NCBI GenBank assembly: GCA_023634235.1
Contig: JAMKCF010000003.1
Coordinates: 11,316,742 to 11,380,741 of the forward strand
Direction: 5' to 3'
DNA from: Pisaster brevispinus
Lineage: Eukaryota; Echinodermata; Asteroidea; Forcipulatida; Asteriidae
DNA: 64,000 nucleotides
The position numbers and the translations under genes were made by a program. Below are positions 13,223 to 25,260 of the stretch, piece after piece (the first letter of the stretch is position 1; every line of letters starts with the position of its first letter). The notes under the pieces are model-generated. The model had not been told where the DNA came from and ran no database searches. It saw nothing but the letters and a program-made list of their open reading frames with translations.

Positions 13223-16200
13223 GTATATTGATTGTACACATGCACATTGTACTTGTTGTTCGGGCATTGACAGTAGAGGGCGCCTCTGGTAACAAGTGGT
13301 GTGTCTCCACCTTATGACACAAAAGAACTGATGTTAATACTACAATGTACCAATTTCCTGGTGAATGTTGAACAAGAACCATCTATACAAAAATACCCTT
13401 GAACAAAATGTTGGCCTCTTGCAAGACAAGATGGAGAGTTGAAAGAGAGTAAGTGGAAACAAAATGGCACTAAAACGTCTTGGGATGTGTGAAAGGAAAT
13501 CAAGTGACCAAACAGCTCTAGAATTGCAATACAGCAACCTGTAAAGCTTTTCTTGGATATAAAATTGTATCTGCTGTAAATGTGTTAATGTACAGATTGT
13601 AACTGAAGCCAAAATCAAGCTTTTGGACATTCTTTTTTAAAAACAAGATTTGGGGGATTGTCTGTGGAAAAAAGATTTGTACATATTGTTAATCTGTGGT
13701 ATGAGACTTCTGCTTTCTCAGCTCTTACTTTTTGGTCAGTATTTTTTTGTTTTTCCAGCAGCAGATTGACGTGGTAAGCTGCATTTAAAAAAAAAAATAA
13801 AAAAAATTCTTATTGTCCAGTTTCACATCAAATGGTTACTTAACAAGTACATTTTTTGCACCACGGTAATAAATTGTAAATTGTATTGGTCGAGAACCAA
13901 TCACATGATGGGCTGGACAGAGATGCATGGCTTAGGTGAACATGAGTGATGTACCTCATGGGGTACAAATGTACATTACCCTGGGGTACATTACCTTGAT
14001 CGTGCCCAAACTAAACAATGAAATGCAATGTTCAATAATAAATTATTAAAGGAATCTATCACTGTACCATGGTATAATAAAACAAGTGTTCCACGCTATG
14101 ATGGGGTTCATGGGTTTTGCACACCGGAGGGGGCCCCTGAGGATGTACAAAACACATGAGTGGACCTTGTCAAAGTTGCAACATTATAGACATGAGTGTA
14201 CATGTATGTTTTTAGCATACTTGTTTTGCATTGAGGCTGAACTGAATTTGCCACACAGCACAATCATGACAATTGTATTCTTACATGTAGCTCCAGATAA
14301 ATATGGAGTATATTTCAATAGCTGAAGAAGAAAAGTCACTTTTTGAGTTTTGAAATTTTTCTTCGGCAAGCAGCTTCCAATGCATTCCTCTGGTGACAAC
14401 TCCCCCACGAGTGACACGTCCTACAAGCCAGTCACTCTAATCCAATGATTCCATTAGCTTTATTAGATAATTGCACCTTCATCCTTTCCACCACCGGCGG
14501 CCCCCACACACTGGTGACAAACATATTCATTTTCTCTGAAATGTATGTTTTGTTTTCTGGTTTTGATGGTTACACCTGGGGGCCTTCTACTAGAATGCTA
14601 GAGTAAAAAATACTTGATTTGAGGAAGGTACACGTACATGTATGCAGATATTTTACACCGGTAGATTACCAGGGCTTGGGACTTAGATGCCTTCAGACTC
14701 GGAGGTCATTATCCAGGAGAAGAAACTGAGCTGGCATCAGAATGTGCATACTGGCCTCATTACAATGTTTTAACTTCAGTTCTCTTTCTTGAATTACCCA
14801 GGGAAAGTTGAGTGCAGGAAGAAATAGTGAACAGAAATCCACTTAACTGGGATTGTTGAACAGAGAGCGAGGGTTTTGTGAAGAAAAAAAACCTTTATTG
14901 CAATAGCAGTTTTTGTGTTTTAGTTGATGGAATGACCCAAGCCTGCAGTTATCACTCTTGACATTAAGATGCCCAGTTAAGAGCCCTTGTCGCTGGTCTG
15001 TGCCAAGGACTTCAGCCAAAGTGAAGATGTTCTATTCACATGGCAGAGATCGATCACGACCTCTTCATCAAGATTTGCTGTCGCACACTTACCTAGAAAT
15101 GGTATGCTAGGTCTTTTGACTCGCTGGCTTGAGGGTCCCTCTGCTTGGTGAAGGGGAGAGGGGGATTCGATGCAGATCACAGATCTCTTGAGCCAGGGTG
15201 ACTGCCCTCTATTTTTAGCACCAGTGGAGTGGGTCATCTTGTAAGGCATTTTATGTTGTGATGTTTCTAGATGCAGCGGGAATTTTACATTTTGGAAGAG
15301 TGAAGCATTCTGTACTCAAACAGAAGCTCAGTGACCCGGTTCTTAAACAACGTGTAAAAATTCACTACGCTCGCGTACATGTCCACGCTTTATGTTTACT
15401 CGCACGACTGACTGTACTACTGCGAGGGAAACCTTTGGTGTACAAAACACCATGGACCCCATCACAGTGTGCAACAGTTGTACATGTTGATATGGGAATC
15501 ACATTCTTTCCTGTAAACAGCTAACGCTTGAAAAAAGTATCTTCTGACAAAGAATATGAAAAAGCTTTCCAGGGGAAATTGTTCATGAAGAAGTTACTTA
15601 TGTTAGTATTACTATTTCATTATTTGCGCTCAGCTCTGTTGTCCTTGCTTGGCGGTTTAAATCAGTGTAACTTGTAACTCTCTGTGAAAAAACATTGCAT
15701 CATTTCGCAGATAAAAAGAAATTTTGCGGTGATGTACCAAATGTAAGATATAAATGTTGTTGAACTGTCTGGTCTTTAAACACAATGCAGATGTTTCATC
15801 CAGCTCAAGTCTGTCAATGCACAATGCAACCTCCCTCTTCTCCAATCTAATCTTGTTAACAGCCTGGGATGTTTTTTTGCTTGATCCTATCGGTCTCATC
15901 CAAGACCGTTGGGATGAGCTTGTACAAATTCTTGTTCAGGATGTAGATATGCATGATGGGAACGATTGTACTGCTGATCGGCGCAATATGCACAAACACT
16001 CACAAACTGTTCTCATACACACAGCGATATGATATTGCATGGAGGCCCCATGGATCATGTAAAAGATCTCTCTAAACCAAGGTTGCAATAAGAATGTTGC
16101 GATCGAGGCCTATTTTGAGTTCAAGGCAAAGAATGACAGTTGCAGTGGATTTACACAATAGGGCTACATTATTACTGACAATCAAATCTTTCGTAAACAG

Positions 16201-17094
16201 GAAGAGGTGACATTGGGGAAGGGTCCAGTGCACATGTGTATGCTTCAGCGCCTTTGGAAGAGGCGCTGGGACCGTGTGAAAACAGTTTTATGACCTTAGG
16301 ACTGTGTTACACAAACCATGAGAGGGCGCTGTCACCGTATAGCATGCTGCAAAGAACAGCCGTACTGTGATTATATGCTTATGTGTAAGGGTTCATGTGC
16401 AGCACATATACTGTATATATGACCATCATAAATGTATTATTAGGAAGCATCTTGTAACAATGAACAGCACTGTATGAAGTTGTAGTGTTTTAGTTGGCAT
16501 TTTTTCCCCTTTTTTATCCCACTTTTCTGTGATTTGGGTAATAACTGTGCCAAGTTGGTTGTTACTATCGGAGTAGTTTGATTAGCAGTAAAATTTGATT
16601 ATCCCAAAGCTACCACCCAATATGGTACATACATGTATGGGCTGAACCTGATGAAAACTAATGATCCATAGGTGAAACTGTGAATCTTCAGTTTTCTTGC
16701 CAAGTTCAACAGAATCAATCAGCTAATTATTTTTGTTGTACAGCTGAGGTTGTAAGGGTTTTAATAGCCAGAATTTGGATGATTGTATTTTATTGTCCAA
16801 ACTTGCTGTGAATTTGAGGCAAAAAGGACACATTTCTCACAATCCTTTAAAACTGGATGTCCACTTTGGAAACCCAAATGCCCTCTGTCAAAACAGGGTG
16901 TCCAAAAGACAACTATTATGTCAATTGTTAACACAACATATACTTCATACAAAAATACATTAGGTTTCTTGGGGCTTAACAAAAATCATAATTTTGTTCA
17001 AACTGGGTGATATATATCATGCAACAATCAAACAGGAAACTTGATGTGGTCCATTGAAAACAAACTAAATGTTATGGTATTTCTTTTACTACAG
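13223..17094. other. Intergenic or intronic stretch upstream of the acidic protein exons
   Basis: This stretch probably includes introns and earlier exons of the gene whose last exons are at 17095-18228, but I could not identify a clear exon. The small frames at 14977-15249, 15657-15899 and 15754-16032 lack splice or domain support. Confidence 0.3.
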
Positions 17095-17367
17095 GCAAAC
17101 AAAATCCAGACAGTGAACAACCTGCCGTCCAGTCGACAAGAGCTTCAGCGACATCTTCTGGGAATGCTGCAGGACTGTCTTTCTATTCCAGGACAAACGT
17201 CAGGTCGGAATGGCCTGCGTCTTCAACCCCTCGCCTCCCTGGTATCCCGGGAAGCGACGATGAAAACGACTTCGAAGATGATGGTGATAATCAAGAGATA
17301 GAAGATGATGACATAGATGATTTGTTTGGTCCGAACAGAGTTCAAGATACTGAAGTTGACCTGGAAG
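17095..17367 (+). CDS. Penultimate coding exon, acidic nuclear-type protein
   Basis: The acceptor is ttcttttactacag before 17095 and the donor is gaag|gtaggg after 17367. Read with two leading bases completing a codon, the exon is open for 90 codons. The first half is Ser/Thr/Pro-rich and the second half very acidic (GSDDENDFEDDGDNQEIEDD, then DIDDLFGPNRVQ). It ends in a split glycine codon that is completed exactly by the next exon at 17717. The other two frames contain stops within the exon. Earlier exons were not found, so the N terminus is missing. Known proteins with this layout often carry a Myb/SANT-like DNA-binding domain upstream, but none is visible here, so the family is inference. 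Confidence 0.7.
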
Positions 17368-17716
17368 GTAGGGGTCCAAAATAGATGAGGGAACAAAGGG
17401 TTATCTAAATCAGATATCGTCTTAGGACCTTTTCCGATCCTAGGCTTGGGGTACTGTCGTCAACTTTGGAGGAATGTGCATTTTGCACTTGTACTTCAAC
17501 ATCGAACGAAGCCCAGAGCTTGGGAATAGCTACAGTTTACTTGGGGCTACCTGATACCTAAACTGTTTGCGCAAAGTTTTCAATTTATTGTGGTTTTTCA
17601 ATTTGTCTGGAAGTACCACAATTACTTGAAAAAAGAAAAGACACTCACCCTTTAATAACCCTTTAAAAAAAGTTGCCCTGTATTCTTTTTACATTTCTTT
17701 TGTGTGTACATTGTAG

Positions 17717-18228
17717 GAGAGATGTCAGAAGATGATGGCAATCATCAAAGTGCCCATCTTACCGATTCAACTCCTGCCACCAGTGAATCCAAATCATCGC
17801 TCAAAAGGGAAGCCGGTCCATCACAACGGCATCCAAAGCGACCTCGAGTGCGGGCAAAGCCCCAGGCACCACCCAAGGAGGACCTCAGTATAGCAGAGGC
17901 CATCACAGATGCTATGATGAGATTCATAGATCACCAACAATTTCATCTCTCTCAGCAGACAGAGATCCTGGAGCGATACCTCAAGTTTGAGCGTGCCAGG
18001 ATGCGATGGGAGATGGACATGGAGACACGACGGATGAAGTGGGAGGAGGAACGTGACTTGAGAGAGGAGGAAAGGAGGCAAAGGCAGGAGGAGCTTGAAG
18101 AAAAACGGGTCTCTGATAACAGACAATTCATGCTGCAGTTGGCTGTTGTCTTGGGAAATACTGCAGCCGCAGACGACCGAGAAAGAACTAAAGGTGGCGA
18201 CGCTGCTGTCGCCAACAGCGCCAAGTAA
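17717..18228 (+). CDS. Last coding exon, charged coiled-coil protein
   Basis: The acceptor is ttgtgtgtacattgtag before 17717. The frame continues from the exon at 17095 and runs 169 residues to a TAA. It starts acidic and Ser-rich, then has a basic patch (RHPKRPRVRAK) resembling a nuclear localisation signal. A long charged heptad-like helix follows, with FERARMRWEMDMETRRMKWE and then EEERDLREEERRQRQEELEE. This C-terminal style (basic patch, then Arg/Glu coiled coil) is common in Myb/SANT-like and trihelix-type regulators domesticated from Harbinger transposons, and a role in DNA binding or dimerisation is a guess from that resemblance. Antisense frames over this exon are shadows of its biased codons. 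Confidence 0.75.
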
Positions 18229-19670
18229 CACTTAGCAAGTCAACCAGGGAGTACATTACTTGATGTAATTCATGAACTCATTTACAGGCCGTCCATACAC
18301 GTACATGCCTGTTATTATAACCTACAAAGACTTGGGTCCTGCAGGCATGTTGTTGAGTTCAAAAAGCATTATATGCGGGGGAATGGTACAACAGCTAGCA
18401 CTGGTAGGATGTTAGTCGCCATTGCACTGCCACACACTACCTGGGTATAAAGGGGTAGCTACATAGGAAAACAAAATTAGTACAAAATTATTTTAATTGT
18501 TTGTGTTACTTACCCCGGTTGCAGCGACCAACACACATGCACGGGATATGATGCATAGCAAATGAAAGAGAGAGCGGTCTACTTACATAGCAGCTGTGCT
18601 CATTACTACTGAGTTTAATACCAATCCCATGCTTTTGCAGTGTGCAAGTTTATTATGCTTCCACACTTGGTTGCCCAATTTTGTTAGCATGCCTTTTGCT
18701 TTGCTTAAGAATAGCAGCGTTTATGAAATAGAAATTCTGTTAATGGCCTCTTCAATGTCTGCACAAAACATCGGCACAAAACTGTTGGTGGTAGTGCAAT
18801 GGAGGCTGGCGTCCCACCAGGGCTAGTAAAACAGCCTGTGTTAATCCTGGATGGGGTGCAGGGTACAGGTTTTGAAGAAGGGGATACTTGTTCATCCCAC
18901 AGCTCCAGTTACTGCAGCAAGGGGATAAATCATGGGGTGCACCCCCAAACAAATTTCAAATGCAGTGAAAGCCATAAAGTGCATATGACTCGACACGAAC
19001 ACTTGCTATAAAAACAGTTTTGAAGAGTGTGTTGCCCATGCAGCCCTTAGGGTCAGGCCACAATCTTGTCACCCGTTAAGTCTTGAAACTCTGATGGTTT
19101 TTTGATACCGCATTTTTGTATATGTTGTCAATCTGTCAAGTTTACCCAATTGTTTTATTTTTATTCCATGATAAAGTAGTGCTTCAGTTTGTTACTTACA
19201 TACATGTACTTGTACATGTATACGTGTAGATAATGTTTTTGATAAATCATATTTTGTTACTGAACTACAACTTGTTTTTGAACTTTATGTATGTAAATAG
19301 TCTATCCAGCTGCATGTACTTGTGTACTCACAAAATGTACATTTTGTACAAGTGCACGCTCATGTACATGTAGGTTGATCAGGTATTATTCTCTTTTTAC
19401 TAAGAGTCGAAATGAAGTGAAGAACATAATCAAATGACAGTATATTTCAGAAAGTAAAATTGTGCTCATCAATGTATATGTGCTGTGTACATGTACATGT
19501 ACAATATACATCACCATGAGCCTTACCCTATAACCAAACATGAGGAAATGTTTGCAACATCTTTCCCCAAAATTTTCAAAGATTATTTGTTCTTGTTTAC
19601 TTTGACCTTGTCTTGAATGTTTTGGATTCTATATTAGGACCAAAGATTTTGAATGTCTTTTATACATGTA
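18229..19670. other. 3-prime flank, no further gene seen
   Basis: Probable 3-prime untranslated and intergenic DNA of the preceding gene. It contains scattered gtacatgta runs around 19200-19500. The short frames have no support. Confidence 0.4.
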
Positions 19671-20392
19671 CAGTCGACTCTCGTTAATATGAGGTCCGCC
19701 GGACTGGCCCGTTTTCCTCGCATTATATGAACCTCGTCTTAAACGCAGCGCACTATTACATGTACAATATATGTCGTCGTAGTACATGCACTACACACGT
19801 GTCTAGGCTAGAACGGAGCGGTTTGCTTCCCAGTACAGTTCTTACGAGCATCCTGTACACAAAAATATCTATGATAAATGCATTTTTCTTGACTATGATC
19901 ATAGAAATTTAATATTTTGTATTACTCAAGAAAAAAATCAACGCAAAGTGTGACCATGATGTGACAGAATTGGTACTGCGTAGTGCCTATGCTGCACTGC
20001 TGAACGTTATTTTCTTTGGTAGTCGTGCAAGTGTGTAAGTGAAGTAGCATTTCAAGCGTAGGATACCAGCAAAATGTTTCTGATGTTGGGATCGGACAGA
20101 ACTGCATGCTCCGATAAATAGTTTGGCAATTTCCGAACATTAACTGAGCGGTAAGCTTTTATTACACAGCAATATTTTTCAAATCCCGCTACAACAGTAT
20201 GAAAAACAATACATTTTGTCATCACAGGGCCGCAAAAATACCTTGTATTATCCGTGTTCTCGTTACGACTGTGTTCATATCTTCCGCTTTTTAAGACATA
20301 GAAACACGCATGGGACAGTTTGGGACCTGTGAAAAACCTTGTATAAGCCGGCGTCTTGTATCTTCCGAGCTGGTATTAACGAGAGTCGACTG
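19671..20392. mobile_element. Non-autonomous pogo/Tigger-like DNA element, 722 bp
   Basis: The terminal inverted repeats are cagtcgactctcgttaatat at the left and tattaacgagagtcgactg at the right, flanked on both sides by TA, the target duplication expected for Tc1/mariner and pogo elements. No transposase frame remains inside. A second copy in the same orientation is at 53531-54237 and a truncated end is at 13141-13222. Confidence 0.85.
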
Positions 20393-20520
20393 TACCAAGA
20401 TACTTACTATTATTATTTTGGACAATGTGATGATTATTTGGGAATTAAATCACCTTTGAAGTTAACATGTAACTAAAAGATGAGATTTATTGTAACAAAG
20501 TGTTTTTCCCACCACAACCC

Positions 20521-20680
20521 AGGACTCACTCAACTACTCACCACAGCCAATGTCATTCGCGGCCCACCACTGACCACAGCTTACCACCACCCAATACCAA
20601 TACCCACCACCATGACCACTATAACCACTGTGGCACAGCCAATTACTATCAAAAGCAATCACATCTATCCACCCCCATAG
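20521..20680 (+). CDS. Possible terminal exon, Thr/Pro/His-rich
   Basis: There is an acceptor-like tttttcccaccacaacccag before 20521 and then an open frame to a TAG at 20680. The predicted tail is Thr/Pro-rich (ITTVAQPITIKSNHIYPPP), of the kind seen in activation regions. A second frame is also open over the same stretch, and the DNA is CCA-rich, so this may be chance. No partner exon is known. Confidence 0.2.
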
Positions 20681-20779
20681 ATTGGCAGGTTGCCAGGCAT
20701 TGATGGGTGAGAGTGGTGGTCAGCTGGGATTGGGTATGTGTTGGCAGCAGCTTGGCACGTGGGCCACGACATACTAGTG

Positions 20780-21900
20780 ACACCATGACCCACTTGTGAC
20801 CACCTGCTACTTCCACTCTCCATCAATTCTCCACCACCCACTCGTCAGCCTCTACCACCAACTTTTTCCCACCATCCACCATTATCTGCCAACACCAACC
20901 TATATATTATACCACCTACCCACCAGGCATCTGATATACTCCAGCCATGACCCAACCTCAACCATCATCAGCCAAACCTCCACCTTCCACCCTTTATCCA
21001 TCAACCTCCGCCTACCGCCAACCACCTACAACCACTTACCATCCACCATTAACTAACCACTCACTACCCTCTCGTACCACCTCTTGTGTCAACTTCTGAC
21101 AATCGCCCTACCACCATACCAAACATTGGCACTAGACCAATCCACCATCCACCAACACCTACCACCAACTGCCTCAACCCAACCACCACCCACACCTCAA
21201 CCCTACCACCCAACCTCCACCCATTCCCATCCACCATCATCCACCAACACCCACCACTAACTCCTACAATCAACCTCCACCAGCCAACCACCAACCCCTA
21301 CCACCCAACCTCCACCCACCTCTTCCATCCACCTTCATTTAACACCCACAACCCATCCCTCAATCATCCACCCATCTACCACCACCCACCCCTTAACCCC
21401 TACCGCCCATTCTCCACCAACTCACTTCCACCACCCTCAATCCACCTTCATCTACACCCACCTCTGACTCCCACAACCCATCCCTCAATCATCCACCCAT
21501 CTACCACCACCCACCCCTTAACCCCTACTGCCCATTCTCCATCAACTCACTTCCATCACCCTCAATCCACCTTCATCCACCACCAGCCACCACTAACTCC
21601 CACAACCCACCCTCCATCATCCACCCATCTACCACCACCAACCCACCCGTCAACCCCCATCACCCCAATTTCCACCCACTCCCTTCCACCACCCTCAATC
21701 CACCTTCATCTACACCCACCTCTGACTCCCACAACCCACCCTCCATCATCCACCCATCTACCAACACAAACCCGTCAACCCCCACCACCCAATCTCCACC
21801 CACTCCCTTTCACCACCCTCCATTCACCTTCATCCAACACCCACCACCAACTCCCACAACCCACCCACCACCAAAATCCACCCATCAAAAACCTCCAACC
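20780..21900. repeat. CCA-rich low-complexity tract with imperfect tandem units
   Basis: About 1.1 kb is built from ccaccac, caacccatcc and ctccaccca variants. A segment of about 120 bp recurs around 21390-21500, 21500-21600 and 21660-21760 (ttccaccaccctcaatccac, then cttcatctacaccc). A long Pro/Thr/His/Ser frame (21086-22198) crosses it only because stops are rare in such sequence. No protein function is claimed. Confidence 0.8.
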
Positions 21901-21919
21901 AATTGACCTTGCTAAGCAG

Positions 21920-22025
21920 TCCCAAGCCATTTCCAAAGACAAAATGGAATACGCCGGGCCCTTTTCTTCATCAAACTCCCAGTGTCATGTCAGTTGGAGG
22001 TCTTATTTACCACAAAAGTGCTATG
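21920..22025 (+). CDS. Possible internal exon of unknown gene
   Basis: The acceptor is ttgaccttgctaagcag and the donor is gctatg|gtgagt. In one frame the 106 bases give 35 residues, starting PKPFPKTKWNTPGPFLHQ and including SVGGLIYHKSAM, of ordinary composition and unlike the CCA-rich DNA before it. It ends in phase 0. The exon at 23006 could follow in phase. Neither has a recognised family. Confidence 0.25.
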
Positions 22026-23005
22026 GTGAGTTAAAGCTTATTTCTCTCTCTCTGTCTCTCTTAAGATTATCATGTTTTATTTGTTGCATTAAACAAGGTT
22101 TTTATTTTAGTGAAAGCAGCCAAACCCTTTCCAGACTCCATTTTGAAAATAAACAATTTTTCCATGATTTGGTTGATGATGATGATGATCACTTGTAGAA
22201 GTGTAGACTGTGTTACACTGCCAGAGTGCTCATCTACCATCCTAACCAAGATGAACTCTTAGATTAACATTTCATCCAAGAAGTATAATTATTACTTGTT
22301 GCTATAAAATCAACACTGCCATGGCATATACGTGTATTTAGGTTTCTTAAAACAAAAGAACATTTCTTGAAAATAGTGTTGTGACTTCAATATGAAAACA
22401 CAAAAAGATGTGGTTTAATACATGCAACTCTTGCAATAATTCTGAAGAAATCAATTTGCTATTCCCAAGCCACAAGACGATGATTTGACAATGTGTTGAC
22501 ATTTCTGTACAAAGTGGTTTGACAAACATTAAGTGTTTAATAAACATTTGTTTATTATGATTTTAATTGTACAGTTTAATGTATTTGTGGAATGGTGCCT
22601 TCTTGTCGCTTGTCGCTTGTGGTCGAGCCCTAACGAGCCCTAATGTTGGCGGTCTTCCGATTTTCAGGTATAATGGCCTGTGACTGTCACCCCTGAACAA
22701 AGGTATTGACATAACAAGTTGTACTGAAAGAAGATATTTGTGTTTTGCTTTTCCTTAAAAAGTTTGTACCAAATTTAGTAATTAATCATCAGTTGAACGA
22801 TGAGCAATGGTCTCTAGCTTTAAAATTACATGACTTTTGTGTATTTGTAAATGTAAGCCACTGTCAATAATTGCACATGGCACACTTGAAATAATCATAA
22901 TGGAAATGATTAAAACCCTGGTATGTCAGACAAAGGAGCGAAGGTCTAGAATTAGGGATTACACAAGTATTCCTGATAAATAGTGACTTCATTTGTTGAT
23001 TCCAG

Positions 23006-23080
23006 TGCTTTTTGGCCCAGTTTGCACCAGGCCATCCGAGTGGACGCCCTGAGTGCATGCATGGTACATGTTTATGCTGA
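23006..23080 (+). CDS. Possible terminal exon, Cys-containing tail
   Basis: A clear acceptor (catttgttgattccag) precedes 23006. In the phase required by the candidate exon at 21920, the frame gives FAPGHPSGRPECMHGTCLC and a TGA. A second frame stays open to a good donor (caccag|gtatga, about 23148). The choice is unresolved and this may not be a gene. Confidence 0.18.
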   Translation, partial: CFLAQFAPGHPSGRPECMHGTCLC

Positions 23081-23149
23081 AGCTGGACACAACTACCTGT
23101 GGAGTGGGTTGTTACATCAACTGCCCACACACGCAGACAACACCAGGTA

Positions 23150-23320
23150 TGAAATTTCATCTTTGAGAGGGCAAAGCCATTTTCAGTTTGCAAAGGGCAC
23201 TTCCACTGGAAAATCTTAAAGTCTATGGGAAACTGTTTAGGGGGCACCAAGGCCAAGAGCAGGGGCAACAAAGGCCAATTGCCTCGGTGGCCTCTGTGTA
23301 ATTCCAGGCCTGCAACATGA
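23150..23320. repeat. Dispersed short repeat, inverted relative of 5166-5345
   Basis: The sequence aaagggcacttccactgg, then gggcaccaaggccaagagc and attccaggcctgcaac matches the reverse complement of the 5.2 kb copy with moderate divergence. It has no coding role. Confidence 0.5.
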
Positions 23321-24033
23321 ATGCAACTTAGTCGACATCCAATTTGGTGTTCCTGAATAACCACATCGGGTCAGTATTCCGAAAAAAAAATTCTGTGCCT
23401 CTGCTTCTAAGTATCATTTTATCGGAACATTTTGGAGCTTCTGGAAATAATTGTTTCCTTTGAAAGTATCGTGGCCACAATGAAACCATGACTTTACAAA
23501 GGAAAGGCAATAAATGTTCTCATGGTAAACACCAGGGTTTGATGTTGTCTTGTGAAAAAGTATGAGTAGGGACTTGCCATGAATTGAAGGGCCATGTCTT
23601 ACGGCTGATAATCTGCCATGGTATTGGTGGAACCTCAGAACACTCAGGATTTTCCTTCCATTGAGCCAAAGGCAATGATAAACAGTGATGCCAGCCTGTC
23701 CATAATTGTATGCCACATTTGTATGCAACAAAAGGTCTAAGGTTTGGAATCAAGGGTTACACAATAACCCCCATCCCCAAAAAGGGAGATTAAAAGCATG
23801 AATTCCAGTACCTTTTACTTGTGCACAATACACAATGGAATGTCGGGATGAATATACACGTCAGCCGTCTAACTGAATGCAAAACCAATCAGGGCACTAT
23901 GAATTTGTACCGGGTGGCAAAAAACGTCCGCCGTAAGCCAGTTTAGACAAATTTGGTGTGTATACATGTCATCTGATGTGAAGTTAATTGCCTAGTTTAA
24001 TGAGACATTTCTGTAATTTTTTTAATGCATTAG

Positions 24034-24284
24034 GAGCTTCGTACTAACGTGGCAGGCAGGTTCAAGACAGGCGAGTACTATGACCACCACTACAATCAGC
24101 TTTCTAACAACAACCCCACCAAAGACAGTCCACCAAACGGAATCCAAGTAGTCAAGGGAGAGGGCTTGGAGAGTTCAATCTAGGATCAACAATAGTTCTT
24201 ATCTTTGAGGCACCGAAGGATTTTGAATTTTCGTTCAGGCAGGGGGAAAAGATTCGCCTGGGAGAGGGTATTAGTTCACTTTGA
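24034..24284 (+). pseudogene. Broken copy of the last PISD exon
   Basis: It preserves the acceptor (tttaatgcattag) and the reading frame [20 protein letters not shown] onward, nearly identical to the functional exon at 52660-52911. One base is missing near 24165 (agggcttgg against agggcgttgg). The frame then shifts and hits TAG at 24181-24183, just before the LGST self-cleavage site. The downstream codons, including those for LGST and the tail ending GISSL, are still recognisable out of frame. No upstream PISD exons lie nearby, so it cannot make an enzyme. Confidence 0.9.
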
Positions 24285-24825
24285 GGACGAGTTGGCTGTT
24301 GGTTTAGCTCTCCTCTGAGGAGTTTTCCACCAGTTAGCAAGAAGAGCCTGCTTCTTTGCTTCAAGGAAGGCTGTGTGTGGGTCACTTTCCATCAAGAACA
24401 GCAAATTTGTTCAAGATAGTTCAATGTAAAATGTAATTTTCCATTGAAGTCGATTTTTGTTTTTCAAAATTTTGATTTCTCTTTCAGGAACTTTGCTCAA
24501 AATGCAGTTTTTTTTATTAAAGAGAGTAAGTATTTGGACAAAACACAAATTTCTATGAAAATTGCATTTCACATTGATATTTCTTGCTGCTGTGTGGGCC
24601 TTTAACTTAAAGGAGACATTGATGCAGTTGTTGCCTTGGTCTCCATTGAAATGTTGCAATGAAAAGTGACATTTCCCCTCCCCCCCCCCTCCACGGAGGT
24701 GTCTGCAGTCCAGGTGTTTTCTTTGATCTTTACTCATGAAGTTCAAGGCTAATCCAATCTCATGGAGTATTACCTTCAGCTGAGCTTGACACTAGCCGAG
24801 TCATCCTAGCACACTGGTCCTTAGT

Positions 24826-25260
24826 TCATGGCCCAATTTCATGGCCCAAAATATTGCTAAACAACGCTCTGCTTAGTGTAAAGTTTTGGGATACCAGTCA
24901 TGAACAGTACATGTTACTAGGTATTTTAACTGGTAAACTTAATCTGGTAATCACAATGTTGGTTTGTTAAGCTACTTCTTGTTCTTAAGCAACTGCATGA
25001 TTGAGTCATGAGACTTCAGGTTGGCATTCTGATCATGCTGGTCATGAATGGCCCAATTCTATAGAATTGCTTAAACAGAAAATATTGCTAAACAACGCTC
25101 TGCTCAGCAAACAAATAGTGGGATACCAGTCATGAACAGTACATATTACTAGGTATTTTAACTGGTAACCTTAATCTGGTAGCCATAATATTGATTTGCT
25201 TAGCTACTTGTACTTCCTGTGCTTAAGCAACTGGAGGCTTGAGGCATGAGACTTAGGGTT
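24826..25260. repeat. Two tandem MITE copies inside arm A
   Basis: Two copies of the gggcccaatttcata family follow each other (aatattgctaaacaacgctc at about 24850 and again at about 25080). Each has ataccagtcatgaacagta and ttttaactggtaa. The same pair is in arm B at about 51650-52120, so the pair predates the duplication. Confidence 0.7.

Noticed and set aside
17821..18231. Minus-strand frames of 136 and 90 residues
   Set aside because: They are antisense shadows of the Arg/Glu-rich coiled-coil exon on the plus strand.
21086..22198. 370-residue Pro/Thr/His-rich frame
   Set aside because: It is driven by CCA-rich low-complexity DNA where stops are rare; there is no domain and its end crosses a probable splice donor.
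22864..23364. 166-residue minus-strand frame
   Set aside because: It overlaps a dispersed repeat and a plus-strand exon-like segment; it has no recognisable domain or splice logic.
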